Assembly (NCBI RefSeq): GCF_010093385.1
Contig: NZ_PDWV01000045.1
Location: 1-32,658, forward strand
Length of the DNA: 32,658 bases
Direction: 5' to 3'
From: Pseudoxanthomonas mexicana
GTDB lineage: Bacteria > Pseudomonadota > Gammaproteobacteria > Xanthomonadales > Xanthomonadaceae
Made by a program: the position numbers and the translations under genes. This document shows positions 8,508-19,893 of this stretch, in pieces. Position 1 is the first letter of the stretch. Each line of letters opens with the position of its first letter. The notes under the pieces were generated by a model that was given only the letters and a program-made list of their open reading frames with translations, was not told the DNA's origin and did not search any database.

Positions 8508-11312
8508 TCAGCGGCAGGCCGCGCGCAGCGCGGCGATCTCGCGCGGGATGACGCCGCCGTCGGGCTGCGCGCTGCGCAGCTCGGCGGCCAGGGCGTCGAG
8601 GTCGCGTTGCGCGCGTTCGCGTTCGCCCATCCGGCACCGTGCTTCGGCAAGATAGCCGCGCGCCAGCCAGCGCAGCTTCGGTGCTTCGCTGCCGTCGCCC
8701 TCGTGGCGGGCGAGCGTCTGCAGGAGCGCGAGGGCCTGCTGGGGACGTCCCAGCCGGGTCTGGTGCCGCGCCAGCGACAATTCCGCGAACCAGGTACGCG
8801 GGTGTTCCGGTCCGAAGCCCACCCGGGTGAGTCGTACCGCGCGGTCGAAGCGCTCGGTGGCGCCGTCCAGGTCGCCCTTGGCGGCCAACACTTCGCCGAT
8901 CATGCGGTCGGTCTCGCCGATCAGCGCATGGCTGGCGCCGATCGTGGCCACGCGCATGCGGCGGGATTCTTCCAGGGCGGCCAGCGCATCGTCGTGGCGG
9001 CCGGCGCTGTGCAACACCATGCCGTAATTGAACAGGCCGCCGGGCAGGATCTGCAGGCTCTCGTTCTCGCGCCAGATGGCGATGGCCCGCGCTACATCGC
9101 GTACCGCGGTGGCGTCATCGCCGCGTTCCCACGCGATGATGCCCATCGAGTTCCAGCTCGAGGCGGCGTCGCGATGGCGCGGTCCCAAGGTCTCCAGCGT
9201 CATCGCATGCAGCAGTCGCAGTTCCTCGTCCGCCTGGCGCAGCCGGCCCTGGTCGACATGCACGGCCGCGATGTGCCGCCGCAAGGCCTGGGTGAGCGGG
9301 TGGCGCGGCCCATGGATCTCCTCGGACAGTTCGCGTGCGCGCTGGAACGAGGCCAGCGCCGCGTCGGTCTCGCCGCGATTGCGGTACAGCAGGGCCAGAC
9401 TGCGCTGGATCTCGATGACCAGCGGATGCCGGGCATAGCCATGTGCCTGCAGGTGCGCGAGGGCGGCGCGATAGCCGCGCACGCCCGCCTCCGCATTGCC
9501 CAGCTCGACGTCCAGCTGGGCGAGGTCGCGCAGGTTTTCCGCCACGCCGGCCTCGTCCTTCAACGAACGACGGGTGTCCAGCGAGCGATCGAACATCTGT
9601 CGCGCCACCTGCTTCTCGCCCGCATCGGCACGGCAGCGGCCGTTCTGCGACTGGAACTCCGCCACCGGAAGCGGCAAGCGCGACGACAGGCCCGGTAACC
9701 GCCCCTCCATCTGCGCCATCGCCTGCACGCACTGGCGCGAACGGCCGAGCAGGCGCAGCACGCGCCCGTGCTGGGTGGCGGCCTGCAGGCGCAGGCTGTC
9801 CGGTGCATCGGGCGTGGTGTCCAGCACGCGCGCCTGCTTTTCCAGCAATGCCAGCGATTCGCGGTAGTCGCCCAGGCCCAACCGCAGGCGCGCGATCACG
9901 CCCAGCAGCTCGGCCTGCGCCAGCGGCTGGCTGGCAAGCTCACGCATACCGCGACGCTCGCCGGCGGCCAGCAGTTCGCGGGCGTCGAAGGTGCTGCCCT
10001 GTTGCGAAGCGCTGGCGTTGTCGAACAGGCCGATCACGAAGTCCTGCATGGCCTGCGCACGCGCGGCTTCGCGCATGGCCTGCCGGCCCTGCCACGGGCT
10101 GGCCGCCAGCGCCGCCACCAGCACCGCGGTCGCCAGACCGCCGATGGCCAGCGTCCAGCGCTGCCGCAGCAGGTACTTCTGCAATCGGTAGCCGAGGCTC
10201 TGCGGACGCGCCAACACGGGCCGGCCCTCCAGATGGCGCTGCAGGTCGCGCGACAGCGCCTCCACCGAGGGATAACGCTGCTCGGGCGCCTTGCGCAGGG
10301 CCTTCAGGGCTATGTTGTCCAGGTCGCCGGCCAGGCGGCGGGCGTTGCGTCGCGCATCCGGACAGCGGCTGCGGCTGCCGTCCGTGGTACGCAGTGTGGC
10401 GACCGAGGGCTTGAGCGGTTCGACCGCGAGGATGGCCTGTTCCCACTCCGCATCGGTCTGCCGGCGCAGGCGGTAGGGCTTGGTGTCGGCGATCAGTTCG
10501 TACAGCACCACACCCAGCGAATAGACGTCGGTCATGGTGGTGACCAGTTCGCCGCGCACCTGTTCCGGTGCGGCGTAGTGCAGCGTGAAGGCGCGCACCT
10601 CCGTGCGCGGATGCACGGGTACCGGCTCCGGGTCGTCCAGCAGTTTGGCGATGCCGAAGTCCAGCAGGCGCACCTCGCCCGAGGGCGTCACCAGGATGTT
10701 GGACGGCTTCAGGTCGCGATGGACGATCAGGTTGGCGTGCGCGTGGCTGACCGCCTCGCAGATCTGCAGGAACAACCTCAGCCGTTCCTCCAGGCCGATA
10801 TTGTTGGCCTGGCAGTAGTCGGTGATCGAGACGCCCTCGACGTATTCCAGCGCCAGGTACGGCTGGCCTTCGCTGCCGATGCCGGCGTCCAGCAGGCGCG
10901 CGATGTTGGGATGTTCGAGCCGCGCCAGGATCTCGCGCTCGCGGGTGAAGCGCAGGCGCAGGTTGGGGTCGGCCAGGCCGGGGCGAAGCAGCTTCAGCGC
11001 GACGCGGCGCTGGTACAGGCCGTCCGCACGCGAGGCCAGCCACACCATGCCCATGCCGCCCTCGCCGAGCATGGATTCCAGCTGGTAGGGGCCGATGCGG
11101 ATGCCGGGCTTCAGCTGGCCGGGCTTGTCCACCAGGGGCTGGTCGATGAAGTCGTCGCCTTCCTCTTCCAGCGCTAGCAGTTTTTCCAGTTCGCGAGCGG
11201 TCTCCGGATCGTCCGCGCGCAGGATCTCCAGCTGCTGCGCGCGCGCCTCCGGATCGAGCTCAAGCAGGACGTCCAGCAGCGGCGACAGGCGTTGCCAGCG
11301 TTCGGCGTCCAT
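8508..11312 (-). CDS. Membrane Ser/Thr protein kinase with TPR-like sensor region
   Basis: The 934-residue product has an N-terminal 60-residue helical segment and then a Hanks-type kinase domain. Kinase motifs: glycine loop GEGGMGMV (G83-G88), Lys107 in ALKLL, catalytic HRDLKPSNIL (D200), DFG (D218) and APEQ. All key residues are present, so it should be active. One transmembrane helix follows (WTLAIGGLATAVLVAALAAS, about residue 400). The remaining 500 residues are helical repeats of the TPR type (RLGLGDYRESLALLEKQ; LALLYRNRGETDAALASFQRAREL) on the far side of the membrane. The ATG at 11312 lies 22 bases after the ECF sigma gene. This sigma-kinase pairing is a recurring arrangement in Xanthomonadaceae and relatives. 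Confidence 0.92.
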   Translation of the reverse strand: MDAERWQRLSPLLDVLLELDPEARAQQLEILRADDPETARELEKLLALEEEGDDFIDQPLVDKPGQLKPGIRIGPYQLESMLGEGGMGMVWLASRADGLYQRRVALKLLRPGLADPNLRLRFTREREILARLEHPNIARLLDAGIGSEGQPYLALEYVEGVSITDYCQANNIGLEERLRLFLQICEAVSHAHANLIVHRDLKPSNILVTPSGEVRLLDFGIAKLLDDPEPVPVHPRTEVRAFTLHYAAPEQVRGELVTTMTDVYSLGVVLYELIADTKPYRLRRQTDAEWEQAILAVEPLKPSVATLRTTDGSRSRCPDARRNARRLAGDLDNIALKALRKAPEQRYPSVEALSRDLQRHLEGRPVLARPQSLGYRLQKYLLRQRWTLAIGGLATAVLVAALAASPWQGRQAMREAARAQAMQDFVIGLFDNASASQQGSTFDARELLAAGERRGMRELASQPLAQAELLGVIARLRLGLGDYRESLALLEKQARVLDTTPDAPDSLRLQAATQHGRVLRLLGRSRQCVQAMAQMEGRLPGLSSRLPLPVAEFQSQNGRCRADAGEKQVARQMFDRSLDTRRSLKDEAGVAENLRDLAQLDVELGNAEAGVRGYRAALAHLQAHGYARHPLVIEIQRSLALLYRNRGETDAALASFQRARELSEEIHGPRHPLTQALRRHIAAVHVDQGRLRQADEELRLLHAMTLETLGPRHRDAASSWNSMGIIAWERGDDATAVRDVARAIAIWRENESLQILPGGLFNYGMVLHSAGRHDDALAALEESRRMRVATIGASHALIGETDRMIGEVLAAKGDLDGATERFDRAVRLTRVGFGPEHPRTWFAELSLARHQTRLGRPQQALALLQTLARHEGDGSEAPKLRWLARGYLAEARCRMGERERAQRDLDALAAELRSAQPDGGVIPREIAALRAACR

Positions 11313-11334
11313 CGCGGTGCGCTGCGCGCCGGCC

Positions 11335-11901
11335 TCAGCTGTCCTGCATGGCCGACAGCAGGAACATGCGCGCCTTCTGCCAGTCGCGGCGGATGCTGCG
11401 CTCGGAGCGCTGCAGCAGTTCGGCGATCTCCAGCTCCGACAGGCCGGCGAAGTAGCGCATCTCCACCACCTGGGCCAGGCGCTCGTCGGCGGCGGCGAGC
11501 TTCTCCAGCGCATCGTTCAGCGCCAGCATGTCCTCGTCCAGGCGCAGGTTGCCTTCCACTTCTTCCGGGATGTCGGCGACGCGCTTGAGGTCGCCGCCGC
11601 GCTTGCGCGCGAGCCGGCTGCGCGCGTAGTCGACCACCACGCTGCGCATGGAGGATGCGGCATAGGCGAAGAAATGCGCGCGGTCCTCGAACTTCGCCGT
11701 GCCGGTGGAGCCGAGCAGCTTCAGGTACGACTCGTGCACCAGCGCGGTGGCGTCCAGCGTATAGCCGTGCTGGCCGGACAGCTGCCGGCGGGCCATGGTG
11801 TGCAGTTCCTGGTACAGCGTGGCCAGCACGCGGTCCAGCGCGGCGCGGTCGCCGCCCCTGGCCGAGTCCAGCCACAAGGTAATGTCAGTCGCGTCGGCCA
11901 T
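11335..11901 (-). CDS. ECF-subfamily RNA polymerase sigma factor (TIGR02999-like)
   Basis: The 188-residue product has region 2 (LHTMARRQLSGQ... LVHESYLKLLG, then FFAYAASSMRSVVVDYAR) and region 4 (LAQVVEMRYFAGLSELEIAELLQRSERSIRRDWQKARMFL), a helix-turn-helix for the -35 element. The LVHESYLKL and VVVDYAR wording is typical of the ECF group often found beside Ser/Thr kinases and lacking a separate anti-sigma factor. It is the first gene of the pair with the kinase, so the kinase probably controls or reports to it. An inverted repeat at 11935-11957 lies 33 bases upstream of its start. Confidence 0.9.
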   Translation of the reverse strand: MADATDITLWLDSARGGDRAALDRVLATLYQELHTMARRQLSGQHGYTLDATALVHESYLKLLGSTGTAKFEDRAHFFAYAASSMRSVVVDYARSRLARKRGGDLKRVADIPEEVEGNLRLDEDMLALNDALEKLAAADERLAQVVEMRYFAGLSELEIAELLQRSERSIRRDWQKARMFLLSAMQDS

Positions 11902-11934
11902 CCGTCTTCCCCACGTGCCAAGGGCGGAAATATA

Positions 11935-11957
11935 ACGTCATTTGCCTCACATGACGT
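11935..11957 (-). promoter_or_regulatory. Inverted repeat upstream of the ECF sigma gene
   Basis: ACGTCAT at 11935-11941 and ATGACGT at 11951-11957 form a perfect 7-base dyad with a 9-base spacer. A TATATT at about 11929-11934, read on the minus strand, could be a -10 element just downstream. The dyad is the right size for a dimeric regulator and overlaps where the sigma-kinase promoter should be. No binding protein can be named. Confidence 0.45.
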
Positions 11958-11983
11958 GAGGGCGGGCCGGTCTCCGCAAGGCG

Positions 11984-12811
11984 TCAGCGCTGGCAGTGCC
12001 CGCACCAGACCGTGGCCCGCTGGCCGATGCTGGCGTGCCTCATCGGCCGGCCGCAGCGCGGACAGGGTTCGCCGCCGCGACCATAGGCCGACAGTTCCTG
12101 CTCGAAATAGCCGGGCGCCCCGTCCGGGCTGAGGAAATCCCGCAAGGTGGTGCCGCCGCGGGTGATGGCGTAGGCCAGGATCGCCTTCACCGCATCGGCC
12201 AGCGCCGCATAGCGCTCGCGGGAGACCTTGCCGGCGGCCCGCAGCGGCGAGATGCCCGCGCGGAACAGGCTCTCCGCGGCATAGATGTTGCCCACGCCCA
12301 CCACCACCGCCTGGTCCATCAGGAAGGTCTTCACCGGCGCCCTGCGTCCGCGGCTCATCGCGAACAGGTAGTCGCCGTCGAACGCGTCCGACAACGGCTC
12401 TGGCCCCAGTCCCTGCAGCAGTGGGTGGATCTGGCCCGGGGGCTGCCACAGCAGGCAGCCGAAGCGGCGCGGATCGTTGAAGCGCAGGACGCGGCCCGCG
12501 CTGCCGCGCTCGCCGGCCAGGGCGATGTCGACGTGGTCGTGCGCCGTCACCGGCGTGGTCGCCGGCAGCACGCGCAGGCTGCCGGACATGCCCAGGTGCA
12601 GCAGTGCGCTGCCGGCCTCGGTGTCCATCAGCAGGTACTTCGCCCGGCGCCGCACGGCCTGGATGCGCTGACCGGGCAGGTCGCGCGCCACTTCCGGCGG
12701 GATAGGCCAGCGCAGGTCGGGCCGCCGCAGCGTCACCGCCTGGATGCGCCTGCCCTCCACGTGCGGCGCCAGTCCTCGGCGGGTGGTCTCGACCTCGGGC
12801 AGCTCAGGCAT
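11984..12811 (-). CDS. mutM: Formamidopyrimidine-DNA glycosylase (Fpg)
   Basis: The 275-residue enzyme excises 8-oxoguanine and formamidopyrimidines and nicks the abasic site. It begins with [13 protein letters not shown], giving the catalytic Pro2 and Glu3. Lys58 lies in RRRAKYLL, the H2TH region contains [17 protein letters not shown], and the C-terminus is a zinc finger with two CxxC pairs (CPRC and CGHC). The ATG at 12811 lies inside the end of the ABC gene: ATGCCTGA holds both the mutM start and the ABC stop, an 8-base overlap suggesting coupled translation. Confidence 0.97.
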   Translation of the reverse strand: MPELPEVETTRRGLAPHVEGRRIQAVTLRRPDLRWPIPPEVARDLPGQRIQAVRRRAKYLLMDTEAGSALLHLGMSGSLRVLPATTPVTAHDHVDIALAGERGSAGRVLRFNDPRRFGCLLWQPPGQIHPLLQGLGPEPLSDAFDGDYLFAMSRGRRAPVKTFLMDQAVVVGVGNIYAAESLFRAGISPLRAAGKVSRERYAALADAVKAILAYAITRGGTTLRDFLSPDGAPGYFEQELSAYGRGGEPCPRCGRPMRHASIGQRATVWCGHCQR

Positions 12812-13637
12812 GGCCGGGCACCGCGCCGTAGTACTCGCCCTCCTGGCGCACCTGCACCGGGCCACCGAAGGCATGGCTCAGCTGGGCTCCGGTCAGCGTG
12901 CCGGCACGGTCGCCGTCCGCGCAGACCGCGCCATCGCGCAACAACAGCACGCGGTCGATCTCCGGAATGATCTCCTCGATGTGGTGGGTCACCAGCACCA
13001 GGGTGATCCCGCGCTGCGCGAGGCTGCGCATCAGGCCCAGGAAATGCCGGCGCGCCACCAGGTCCAGGCCGGCGGTGGGTTCGTCCAGCAGCAGGGCCTG
13101 CGGTTCGTGCACCAGTGCGCGCGCGATCAGCACGCGCCGCATCTCGCCGGTGGACAGTTCGGCCACCTGGCGGTCGGCCAGTGGGGTCGCGCGCACCTGC
13201 TCCAGCGCGCGCCGCGCTTTCGCGCGCATGTCGGCGTCGACCTGCCGGTGCGGCGGCACGACGAAGCTGGAGAAGAAGCCGGTGATCACCGCATCCTCCA
13301 CCCGCAGGTAAGGCATTTGCTGCAGGTCGCGGGTCAGGTCGCTGGTCACCAGCCCCAGGCGGTTGCGAAGCTCATTCACGTTCCAGCGGCGCAGGCCGAC
13401 CGCCTTCACCGGCGCGTCGCCTTCGCGTGCTAGCGGATACAGCTCGCGGCTGATCAACTTGATGAAGGTGGACTTCCCGCAGCCGTTGGGGCCGAGGATC
13501 GCGGTGTGCTGGCCCAGCGGGATGCGCAGCGACAGGTCGTGCAGGACGCGGGTGGCGCCGCGCACCACGGTGGCGCGGTCCAGTTCGAACAGGGGCGCGA
13601 GCGGCGGCGTCGCGGCAGGAGAGGGGGACAGGTTCAT
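12804..13637 (-). CDS. ABC-type ATP-binding protein, no permease nearby
   Basis: The 277-residue ATPase has Walker A GPNGCGKS, a Q-loop region (RLGLVTSDL), signature [15 protein letters not shown], Walker [13 protein letters not shown] and switch His (LVTHHIEEI). The signature differs slightly from LSGGQ, as in the ModF/YlmA-like single-domain ATPases, which it resembles overall. No membrane or binding-protein gene is adjacent, so the transport substrate cannot be inferred, and it may not be a transporter at all. The ATG at 13637 starts just before a Pro/Ala-rich leader. It overlaps mutM, the downstream gene. Confidence 0.88.
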   Translation of the reverse strand: MNLSPSPAATPPLAPLFELDRATVVRGATRVLHDLSLRIPLGQHTAILGPNGCGKSTFIKLISRELYPLAREGDAPVKAVGLRRWNVNELRNRLGLVTSDLTRDLQQMPYLRVEDAVITGFFSSFVVPPHRQVDADMRAKARRALEQVRATPLADRQVAELSTGEMRRVLIARALVHEPQALLLDEPTAGLDLVARRHFLGLMRSLAQRGITLVLVTHHIEEIIPEIDRVLLLRDGAVCADGDRAGTLTGAQLSHAFGGPVQVRQEGEYYGAVPGHA

Positions 13638-13721
13638 CGGAGTGGGGCGGGGGCGAGCCGGTGCAGCGTACCCGAATCCGCGCCACCTCCGCCTCGCAGG
13701 CCATCGCCCTACAATGCGGCC

Positions 13722-14054
13722 ATGTACGCCCGCCTGCTCGTCCTCGCCCTCGCCTGCCTGCCGTGCGCCGTGCGGGCCCAGGTCACCGCCACCGGCGACT
13801 ATCTGGCGCGGATGGACAATGACCGCGATGGTCGTGTCAGCCTGGCCGAATACCAGGCCTGGATGAGCTACGCCTTCGAGGGCATGGATCGCAACCGCGA
13901 TGGCACCCTGTCGGCGGATGAGCTGCCGGGCGGGCGTGGCAAGCCGATCACCCGCGAAGCGCACCTGGCCCAGCTGGCCGAGCGCTTCCGCCGCCAGGAC
14001 GTGGACCGCGATGGCTTCCTCAACGTGAAGGAGCTCGCCGCACCTCCGCAGTGA
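13722..14054 (+). CDS. Exported EF-hand protein
   Basis: The 110-residue product has a signal peptide (residues 1-19, ending AVRA) and three EF-hand loops of the DxDxDG type: DNDRDGRVSLAE, DRNRDGTLSADE and DVDRDGFLNVKE. Each keeps the acidic ligands at positions 1, 3, 5 and 12 or their usual substitutes, so it should bind calcium in the periplasm. Partner unknown. It diverges from the ABC gene and converges on the tautomerase gene with a six-base gap. Confidence 0.88.
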   Translation: MYARLLVLALACLPCAVRAQVTATGDYLARMDNDRDGRVSLAEYQAWMSYAFEGMDRNRDGTLSADELPGGRGKPITREAHLAQLAERFRRQDVDRDGFLNVKELAAPPQ

Positions 14055-14060
14055 CGCGTC

Positions 14061-14441
14061 TCAGGTGTGGATCAGGCGACCGCCGGCGAACGCCCAGTTC
14101 TCCCACGTCGTTTCCTTGAAGCAGACCATGACATTCTCGGGATCCCGCCCCGCGGCCTGCAAACGTTGCATCAGGTCGGCAAGCAGCGCCTTCTTCACCT
14201 TCACGCTGCGCCCGGCCGACCACAGGATCTCGATCAGGACGAAGTCCTCGCCACGCGCGCCGGCGACATCCGGGTATCCCGGGTCGTATCGGAAGTCTTC
14301 GTCCGACAGTTCCAGCACACGCTGGAAGCGGTCGGCGGTGGGAACGCCGGACGCGACCAGCGCGGCGTGCACCGCGTCGAGCACAGACGACTTGAAGGCC
14401 GCGTCCTTCGGTTTGTGGACGGTAAGCGTGATCAGGGGCAT
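14061..14441 (-). CDS. Tautomerase-like protein
   Basis: The 126-residue product begins MPLITLTV, leaving the N-terminal Pro that serves as catalytic base in the tautomerase (4-OT/MIF) superfamily. Residues such as GRSVKVKKALLADLMQRL and VMVCFKETTWENWAFAGG match the longer, single-chain members of this group. The physiological substrate is not known. I chose the ATG at 14441 because only this start exposes Pro after Met removal; the frame extends to 14495 without homology support. Confidence 0.85.
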   Translation of the reverse strand: MPLITLTVHKPKDAAFKSSVLDAVHAALVASGVPTADRFQRVLELSDEDFRYDPGYPDVAGARGEDFVLIEILWSAGRSVKVKKALLADLMQRLQAAGRDPENVMVCFKETTWENWAFAGGRLIHT

Positions 14442-14499
14442 GGTGCGTTTCCAGGTGAGCCGGACGGCCAGCTTATTCCGTCGTTCTGCGTCCAAATAG

Positions 14500-14526
14500 A
14501 AAAACGCCGGCCACGAAAGCCGGCGT
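14500..14526 (-). terminator. Rho-independent terminator of the porin-transporter unit
   Basis: ACGCCGGC at 14504-14511 and GCCGGCGT at 14519-14526 form an 8-bp stem with a 7-base loop. On the minus strand five T residues follow (A run 14500-14504). It lies 46 bases after the stop of the MFS transporter gene. Confidence 0.85.
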
Positions 14527-14571
14527 CGGGATGCCGACCCTGGGTAGGGCCGGCGGGGGAGGACTGTAGAA

Positions 14572-16233
14572 CTACTTCGTGATGTCCACGTCCTTGGTCT
14601 CGCGCAGGAACAGCGTGCCGATGACCAGCGTCATCACCGCGATGCCGATGGGATACCACAGGCCGTAGTACAGGTTGCCCGTGCCCGCTACCAGCGCGAA
14701 GGAGATCGCCGGCAGGAAGCCGCCGAACCAGCCGTTGCCGATGTGGTACGGCAGCGACATGGAGGTGTAGCGGATGCGGGTGGGGAACAGTTCCACCAGG
14801 TACGCGGCGATCGGGCCGTAGACCATGGTCACGTAGATCACCAGCACCCACAGCAGGAACAGGGTCATCGGGATGTTGATGCGCGCGGTATCCGCCTTTT
14901 CCGGATAGCCGGCGCTGGTCAGCGCACCCTTCAGCGCCGCGCCGAAGGTGTCGCCCTGTGCCTTGGCGTCTTCCTTGGACAGGCCGGCGGCTTCGTACGA
15001 GGTCACCGTAGCGCCGCCCACCTGGACCTGCGCGACGCTGCCGACCGGACCGGCCTGGATCGAGTGCGGCACGCCCGCGCGGGTCAGTGCGGCGGTGGCC
15101 ACGTCGCACGAGCTGGTGAACTTGCGGATGCCCACCGGATCGAACTGAAAGCTGCAGGTGGCCGGATCGGCGATCACGACGGCGGGCGATGTGGCGCGCG
15201 CCTCCTCGATGGCCGGATTGGCGGAGTGGGTGATGCCCTTGAAGATCGGCATGTAGGTGACCGCCGCCAGCAGGCAGCCCGCCATGATGATCTTCTTGCG
15301 GCCGATGCGGTCCGACAGCCAGCCGAAGAACAGGAAGAACGGCGTGGCCAGGGCCAGCGAAGCGGCGATCAGCAGGTAGGACACCGGGGGGTCCACCTTC
15401 AGCATGCTCTGCAGGAAGAACAGCGCGTAGAACTGGCCGCCGTACCACACCACGGCCTGGCCGGCGGTGGCGCCGAACAGCACCAGCAGCATCAGCTTCA
15501 GGTTGCCGCCCTTCACCGAGTCGCGGAACGGCGTCTTGGAGCCCTTGCCTTCCGACTTCATCTGCTGGAACAGCGGCGACTCGCTCAGCTGCAGGCGGAT
15601 CCACACCGACACACCCAGCAGGATGATCGAGCCCAGGAACGGGATGCGCCAGCCCCAGGCTTCGAACGCCTCGGTACCCAGCGACAGACGGCAGGCCAGG
15701 ATCACCAGCAGCGACAGGAACAGGCCCAGCGTCGCCGTGGTCTGGATGAAGGCCGTGTACAGGCCGCGCTTGCCGTCCGGCGCGTGTTCCGCCACGTAGG
15801 TGGCCGCACCGCCGTACTCGCCGCCCATCGCCAGGCCCTGCGCCAGGCGCAGCAGGATCAGGATGACGGGCGCCGCCATGCCGATGGTTTCGTAGTTGGG
15901 CAGCACGCCGACCAGGAAGGTCGAGATGCCCATGATCAGGATGGTGACCAGGAAGGTGTACTTGCGGCCGATGCGGTCGCCCAGGCTGCCGAAGAACGCC
16001 GCACCGAACGGACGGACGAAGAAGCCCGCCGCGAACGCCAGCAGCGCGAAGATCATGCCGGTGGTCGGATTGACGCCGCTGAAGAACTGCTTGGCGATGA
16101 TCGCCGCCAGCGAGCCGTACAGGTAGAAGTCGTACCACTCGAACACGGTGCCCAGGCTGGAGGCGAAGATGACCTTCTTGTGGCCCTTCGTCAGCTCGCC
16201 TGCGGCGGAATGCTTCACGGTCGTGGAGCTCAT
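14572..16233 (-). CDS. MFS transporter, metabolite:H+ symporter (MHS) type
   Basis: The 553-residue product has the twelve-helix MFS plan. The first helix carries GTVFEWYDFYLYGSLA, typical of the MHS branch (proline/betaine, shikimate, alpha-ketoglutarate carriers), and loop 2-3 has GDRIGRKYTFL. The sugar-porter-like GQGLAMGGEYGG segment and a second SDRIGRKK are also present. Between helices 8 and 9, roughly residues 330-440, there is a long hydrophilic insert with two Cys that makes the protein about 100 residues longer than usual. It starts 11 bases after the porin gene and should be co-transcribed with it, giving an outer- plus inner-membrane uptake pair. The substrate is probably a carboxylate, by inference. 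Confidence 0.9.
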   Translation of the reverse strand: MSSTTVKHSAAGELTKGHKKVIFASSLGTVFEWYDFYLYGSLAAIIAKQFFSGVNPTTGMIFALLAFAAGFFVRPFGAAFFGSLGDRIGRKYTFLVTILIMGISTFLVGVLPNYETIGMAAPVILILLRLAQGLAMGGEYGGAATYVAEHAPDGKRGLYTAFIQTTATLGLFLSLLVILACRLSLGTEAFEAWGWRIPFLGSIILLGVSVWIRLQLSESPLFQQMKSEGKGSKTPFRDSVKGGNLKLMLLVLFGATAGQAVVWYGGQFYALFFLQSMLKVDPPVSYLLIAASLALATPFFLFFGWLSDRIGRKKIIMAGCLLAAVTYMPIFKGITHSANPAIEEARATSPAVVIADPATCSFQFDPVGIRKFTSSCDVATAALTRAGVPHSIQAGPVGSVAQVQVGGATVTSYEAAGLSKEDAKAQGDTFGAALKGALTSAGYPEKADTARINIPMTLFLLWVLVIYVTMVYGPIAAYLVELFPTRIRYTSMSLPYHIGNGWFGGFLPAISFALVAGTGNLYYGLWYPIGIAVMTLVIGTLFLRETKDVDITK

Positions 16234-16244
16234 GCGGATTCCCC

Positions 16245-17627
16245 TCAGAATGTGTACTTGACGGTGGTGTGCAGGCGCTTCAGGTCGCCTTCGCGGTCAT
16301 CCTCGAGCGAACGCTGGCCGTAGATCAGTTCGGCGCCCAGGTCCAGTTTCGGGAACGGCGAATAGATCACGTTGGCGTGCATGGACTGCGTGCGCTCGGT
16401 GACGCCGAAGCCGGTGATGGCGGCGTCGTTGTCGAAGTGCGAGGCCGAGTACATCAGGTTGGTGCGGACCTTCGGGCTGAACACGTGGCGCCAGGCCACG
16501 AAGCCGCCGTAGCCGTCCAGCGCACTGATGTCGCCATCGGCTTCGGTCACCACGTCGCTGCCCACGCCGAAGGCCAGGTAGCGGCCGATGCCCTGGCCGG
16601 CGTTCACCGCATAACGGATGTCGTCGCTCTTGCCCAGGTTGAACTTGCCCGACACGCTGACGGAGGCGCCGGTGTCGGTTTCGTCCAGCAGCTTGAACTG
16701 GCGCACCATGCCGGCCACGGTGAAGTGGCCCCAGTCGCCCTTGGTGAGCCAGCGCGCGGTGACGTCGGGCAGGGCGTTGTCGCCGCTGTTGAAGCGGGTG
16801 CCGGTGCGGTACGGCGTGACCGTGGTCTGCGGATTCTCCACCGAGAACGACCACGGGCCCTGGGTGTAGCGCAGCTGGGCCTGGCGCACGAAGACCGTGC
16901 CGTCGGTCGGGCCGACGAAGTCCACCGCATCCGGCAGCGCGGCCACGTCCATGAAGTTGGACCAGGTCTGGCCGGCCAGCCAGTTGTTCCAGCTGACGTA
17001 GGCATGGCGCAGGGTGACGGCGTAGGTGTTGGTGGCGGTCTCGTTGCCGGCCAGCGCATTGCTGCCGCCGCCGAAGAAATCCATCTCCACGAAGCCCTTG
17101 AACTTGTCGCCGCTGTCGGTCACGTGGTCCGCGCTCAGCCAGAAGCGCGAGAACTGCGCATGGAAGTCGGCATACGGGTCGCCGCCGTCGGCGCCCGCGC
17201 CGGCCACCGGAATGGTGCTGGGCACGTAGAACAGGCGGCCGGAAGAACCGTCGGCGATGCGGCCATCGCTGGTGTCGGTCGCCATCGCGTCCATCTTGAT
17301 GAAGCCGCCGTACGAGAACGTCGTGCCCGGGTTGGCGGCGGTCATGATGGTGGTGCCCTGGATCGGCTGCTTGCCCGCGGGCACGGCCGGCTTGGCGGCC
17401 TGCGCGGCCTGCACCTGCGTGACCTGCTCCTGGGTGGTGGTGATCTGGGTCTGCTGTTGTTGCTGCGACGAAAGCAGCAGCTGCACCTGCCGCTCCAGTT
17501 CGGCCACGCGGGCCTCCAGCGCCTTCTCCTTGGCAGTCTGCGCGAACGCCATTCCCGGCGCGATCAGGGCGACGAAGAGCGCAGCGGCCAGTGGCCGTCG
17601 CGCCATGAGTGCGGAACGTTGGGTCAT
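16245..17627 (-). CDS. DcaP-like trimeric outer-membrane porin
   Basis: The 460-residue product has a signal peptide (cleavage near GMAFAQ), a coiled-coil stretch at about residues 32-62 (KALEARVAELERQVQLLLSS, then a Gln run) and a beta-barrel ending in a C-terminal Phe (TVKYTF). The SYGGFIKMDAMATDTSDG start of the barrel and the periplasmic coiled coil are typical of DcaP porins, which pass dicarboxylic acids. The ATG at 17627 has GGAGGGG five bases upstream. It is followed by the MHS transporter gene and diverges from acs, which supports a carboxylate-uptake role. Confidence 0.88.
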   Translation of the reverse strand: MTQRSALMARRPLAAALFVALIAPGMAFAQTAKEKALEARVAELERQVQLLLSSQQQQQTQITTTQEQVTQVQAAQAAKPAVPAGKQPIQGTTIMTAANPGTTFSYGGFIKMDAMATDTSDGRIADGSSGRLFYVPSTIPVAGAGADGGDPYADFHAQFSRFWLSADHVTDSGDKFKGFVEMDFFGGGSNALAGNETATNTYAVTLRHAYVSWNNWLAGQTWSNFMDVAALPDAVDFVGPTDGTVFVRQAQLRYTQGPWSFSVENPQTTVTPYRTGTRFNSGDNALPDVTARWLTKGDWGHFTVAGMVRQFKLLDETDTGASVSVSGKFNLGKSDDIRYAVNAGQGIGRYLAFGVGSDVVTEADGDISALDGYGGFVAWRHVFSPKVRTNLMYSASHFDNDAAITGFGVTERTQSMHANVIYSPFPKLDLGAELIYGQRSLEDDREGDLKRLHTTVKYTF

Positions 17628-17946
17628 AACCCCTCCCGAAAGGTTGATGGCCGCGTTGCGCGGCTGACGGAGACTTGCGCCTGTGCGCCGACGGCGCCTA
17701 TTCGCCATTAGTCGTAACGCGGCGCGCCGTCGGAGAAACCCTTGCTGCATAAGGGGTGCGACGCCCGGTCGCAGGCAGCACCCTTCGGCTTTACGACCAT
17801 TGTCTAAGCCGGATGCTGCGATGCCGCACGACCGTATGCGTCAAACTCGTGGCGCCGGCGCTGTGCTGCATGTCATGCCGTGCTTCGCCCGGCTCTCATC
17901 CATGCCTCAGAATCGGCGCATCACAGGAACGTCCCGGGAGGACCTC
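17628..17946. promoter_or_regulatory. Divergent intergenic region between porin and acs
   Basis: These 319 bases hold no gene that I can support. They must contain the promoters of the porin-transporter unit (minus) and acs (plus). GCGCCGACGGCGC at about 17697 is a short perfect dyad, and the acs ribosome site GGGAGG sits just before 17947. I could not place a convincing -10/-35 or sigma-54 pair. Confidence 0.5.
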
Positions 17947-19890
<1,944 letters not shown>

Positions 19891-19893
19891 AGC

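Noticed and set aside
9768..11177. Plus-strand frames opposite the kinase gene
   Set aside because: Shadows of the kinase; no start signal or domain.
16269..17711. Long plus-strand frame opposite the porin gene
   Set aside because: Antisense shadow; the porin frame has signal peptide, coiled coil and C-terminal Phe.
17628..17946. Sigma-54 promoter for acs
   Set aside because: A TGGC-type element is present, but no properly spaced TTGC follows it.
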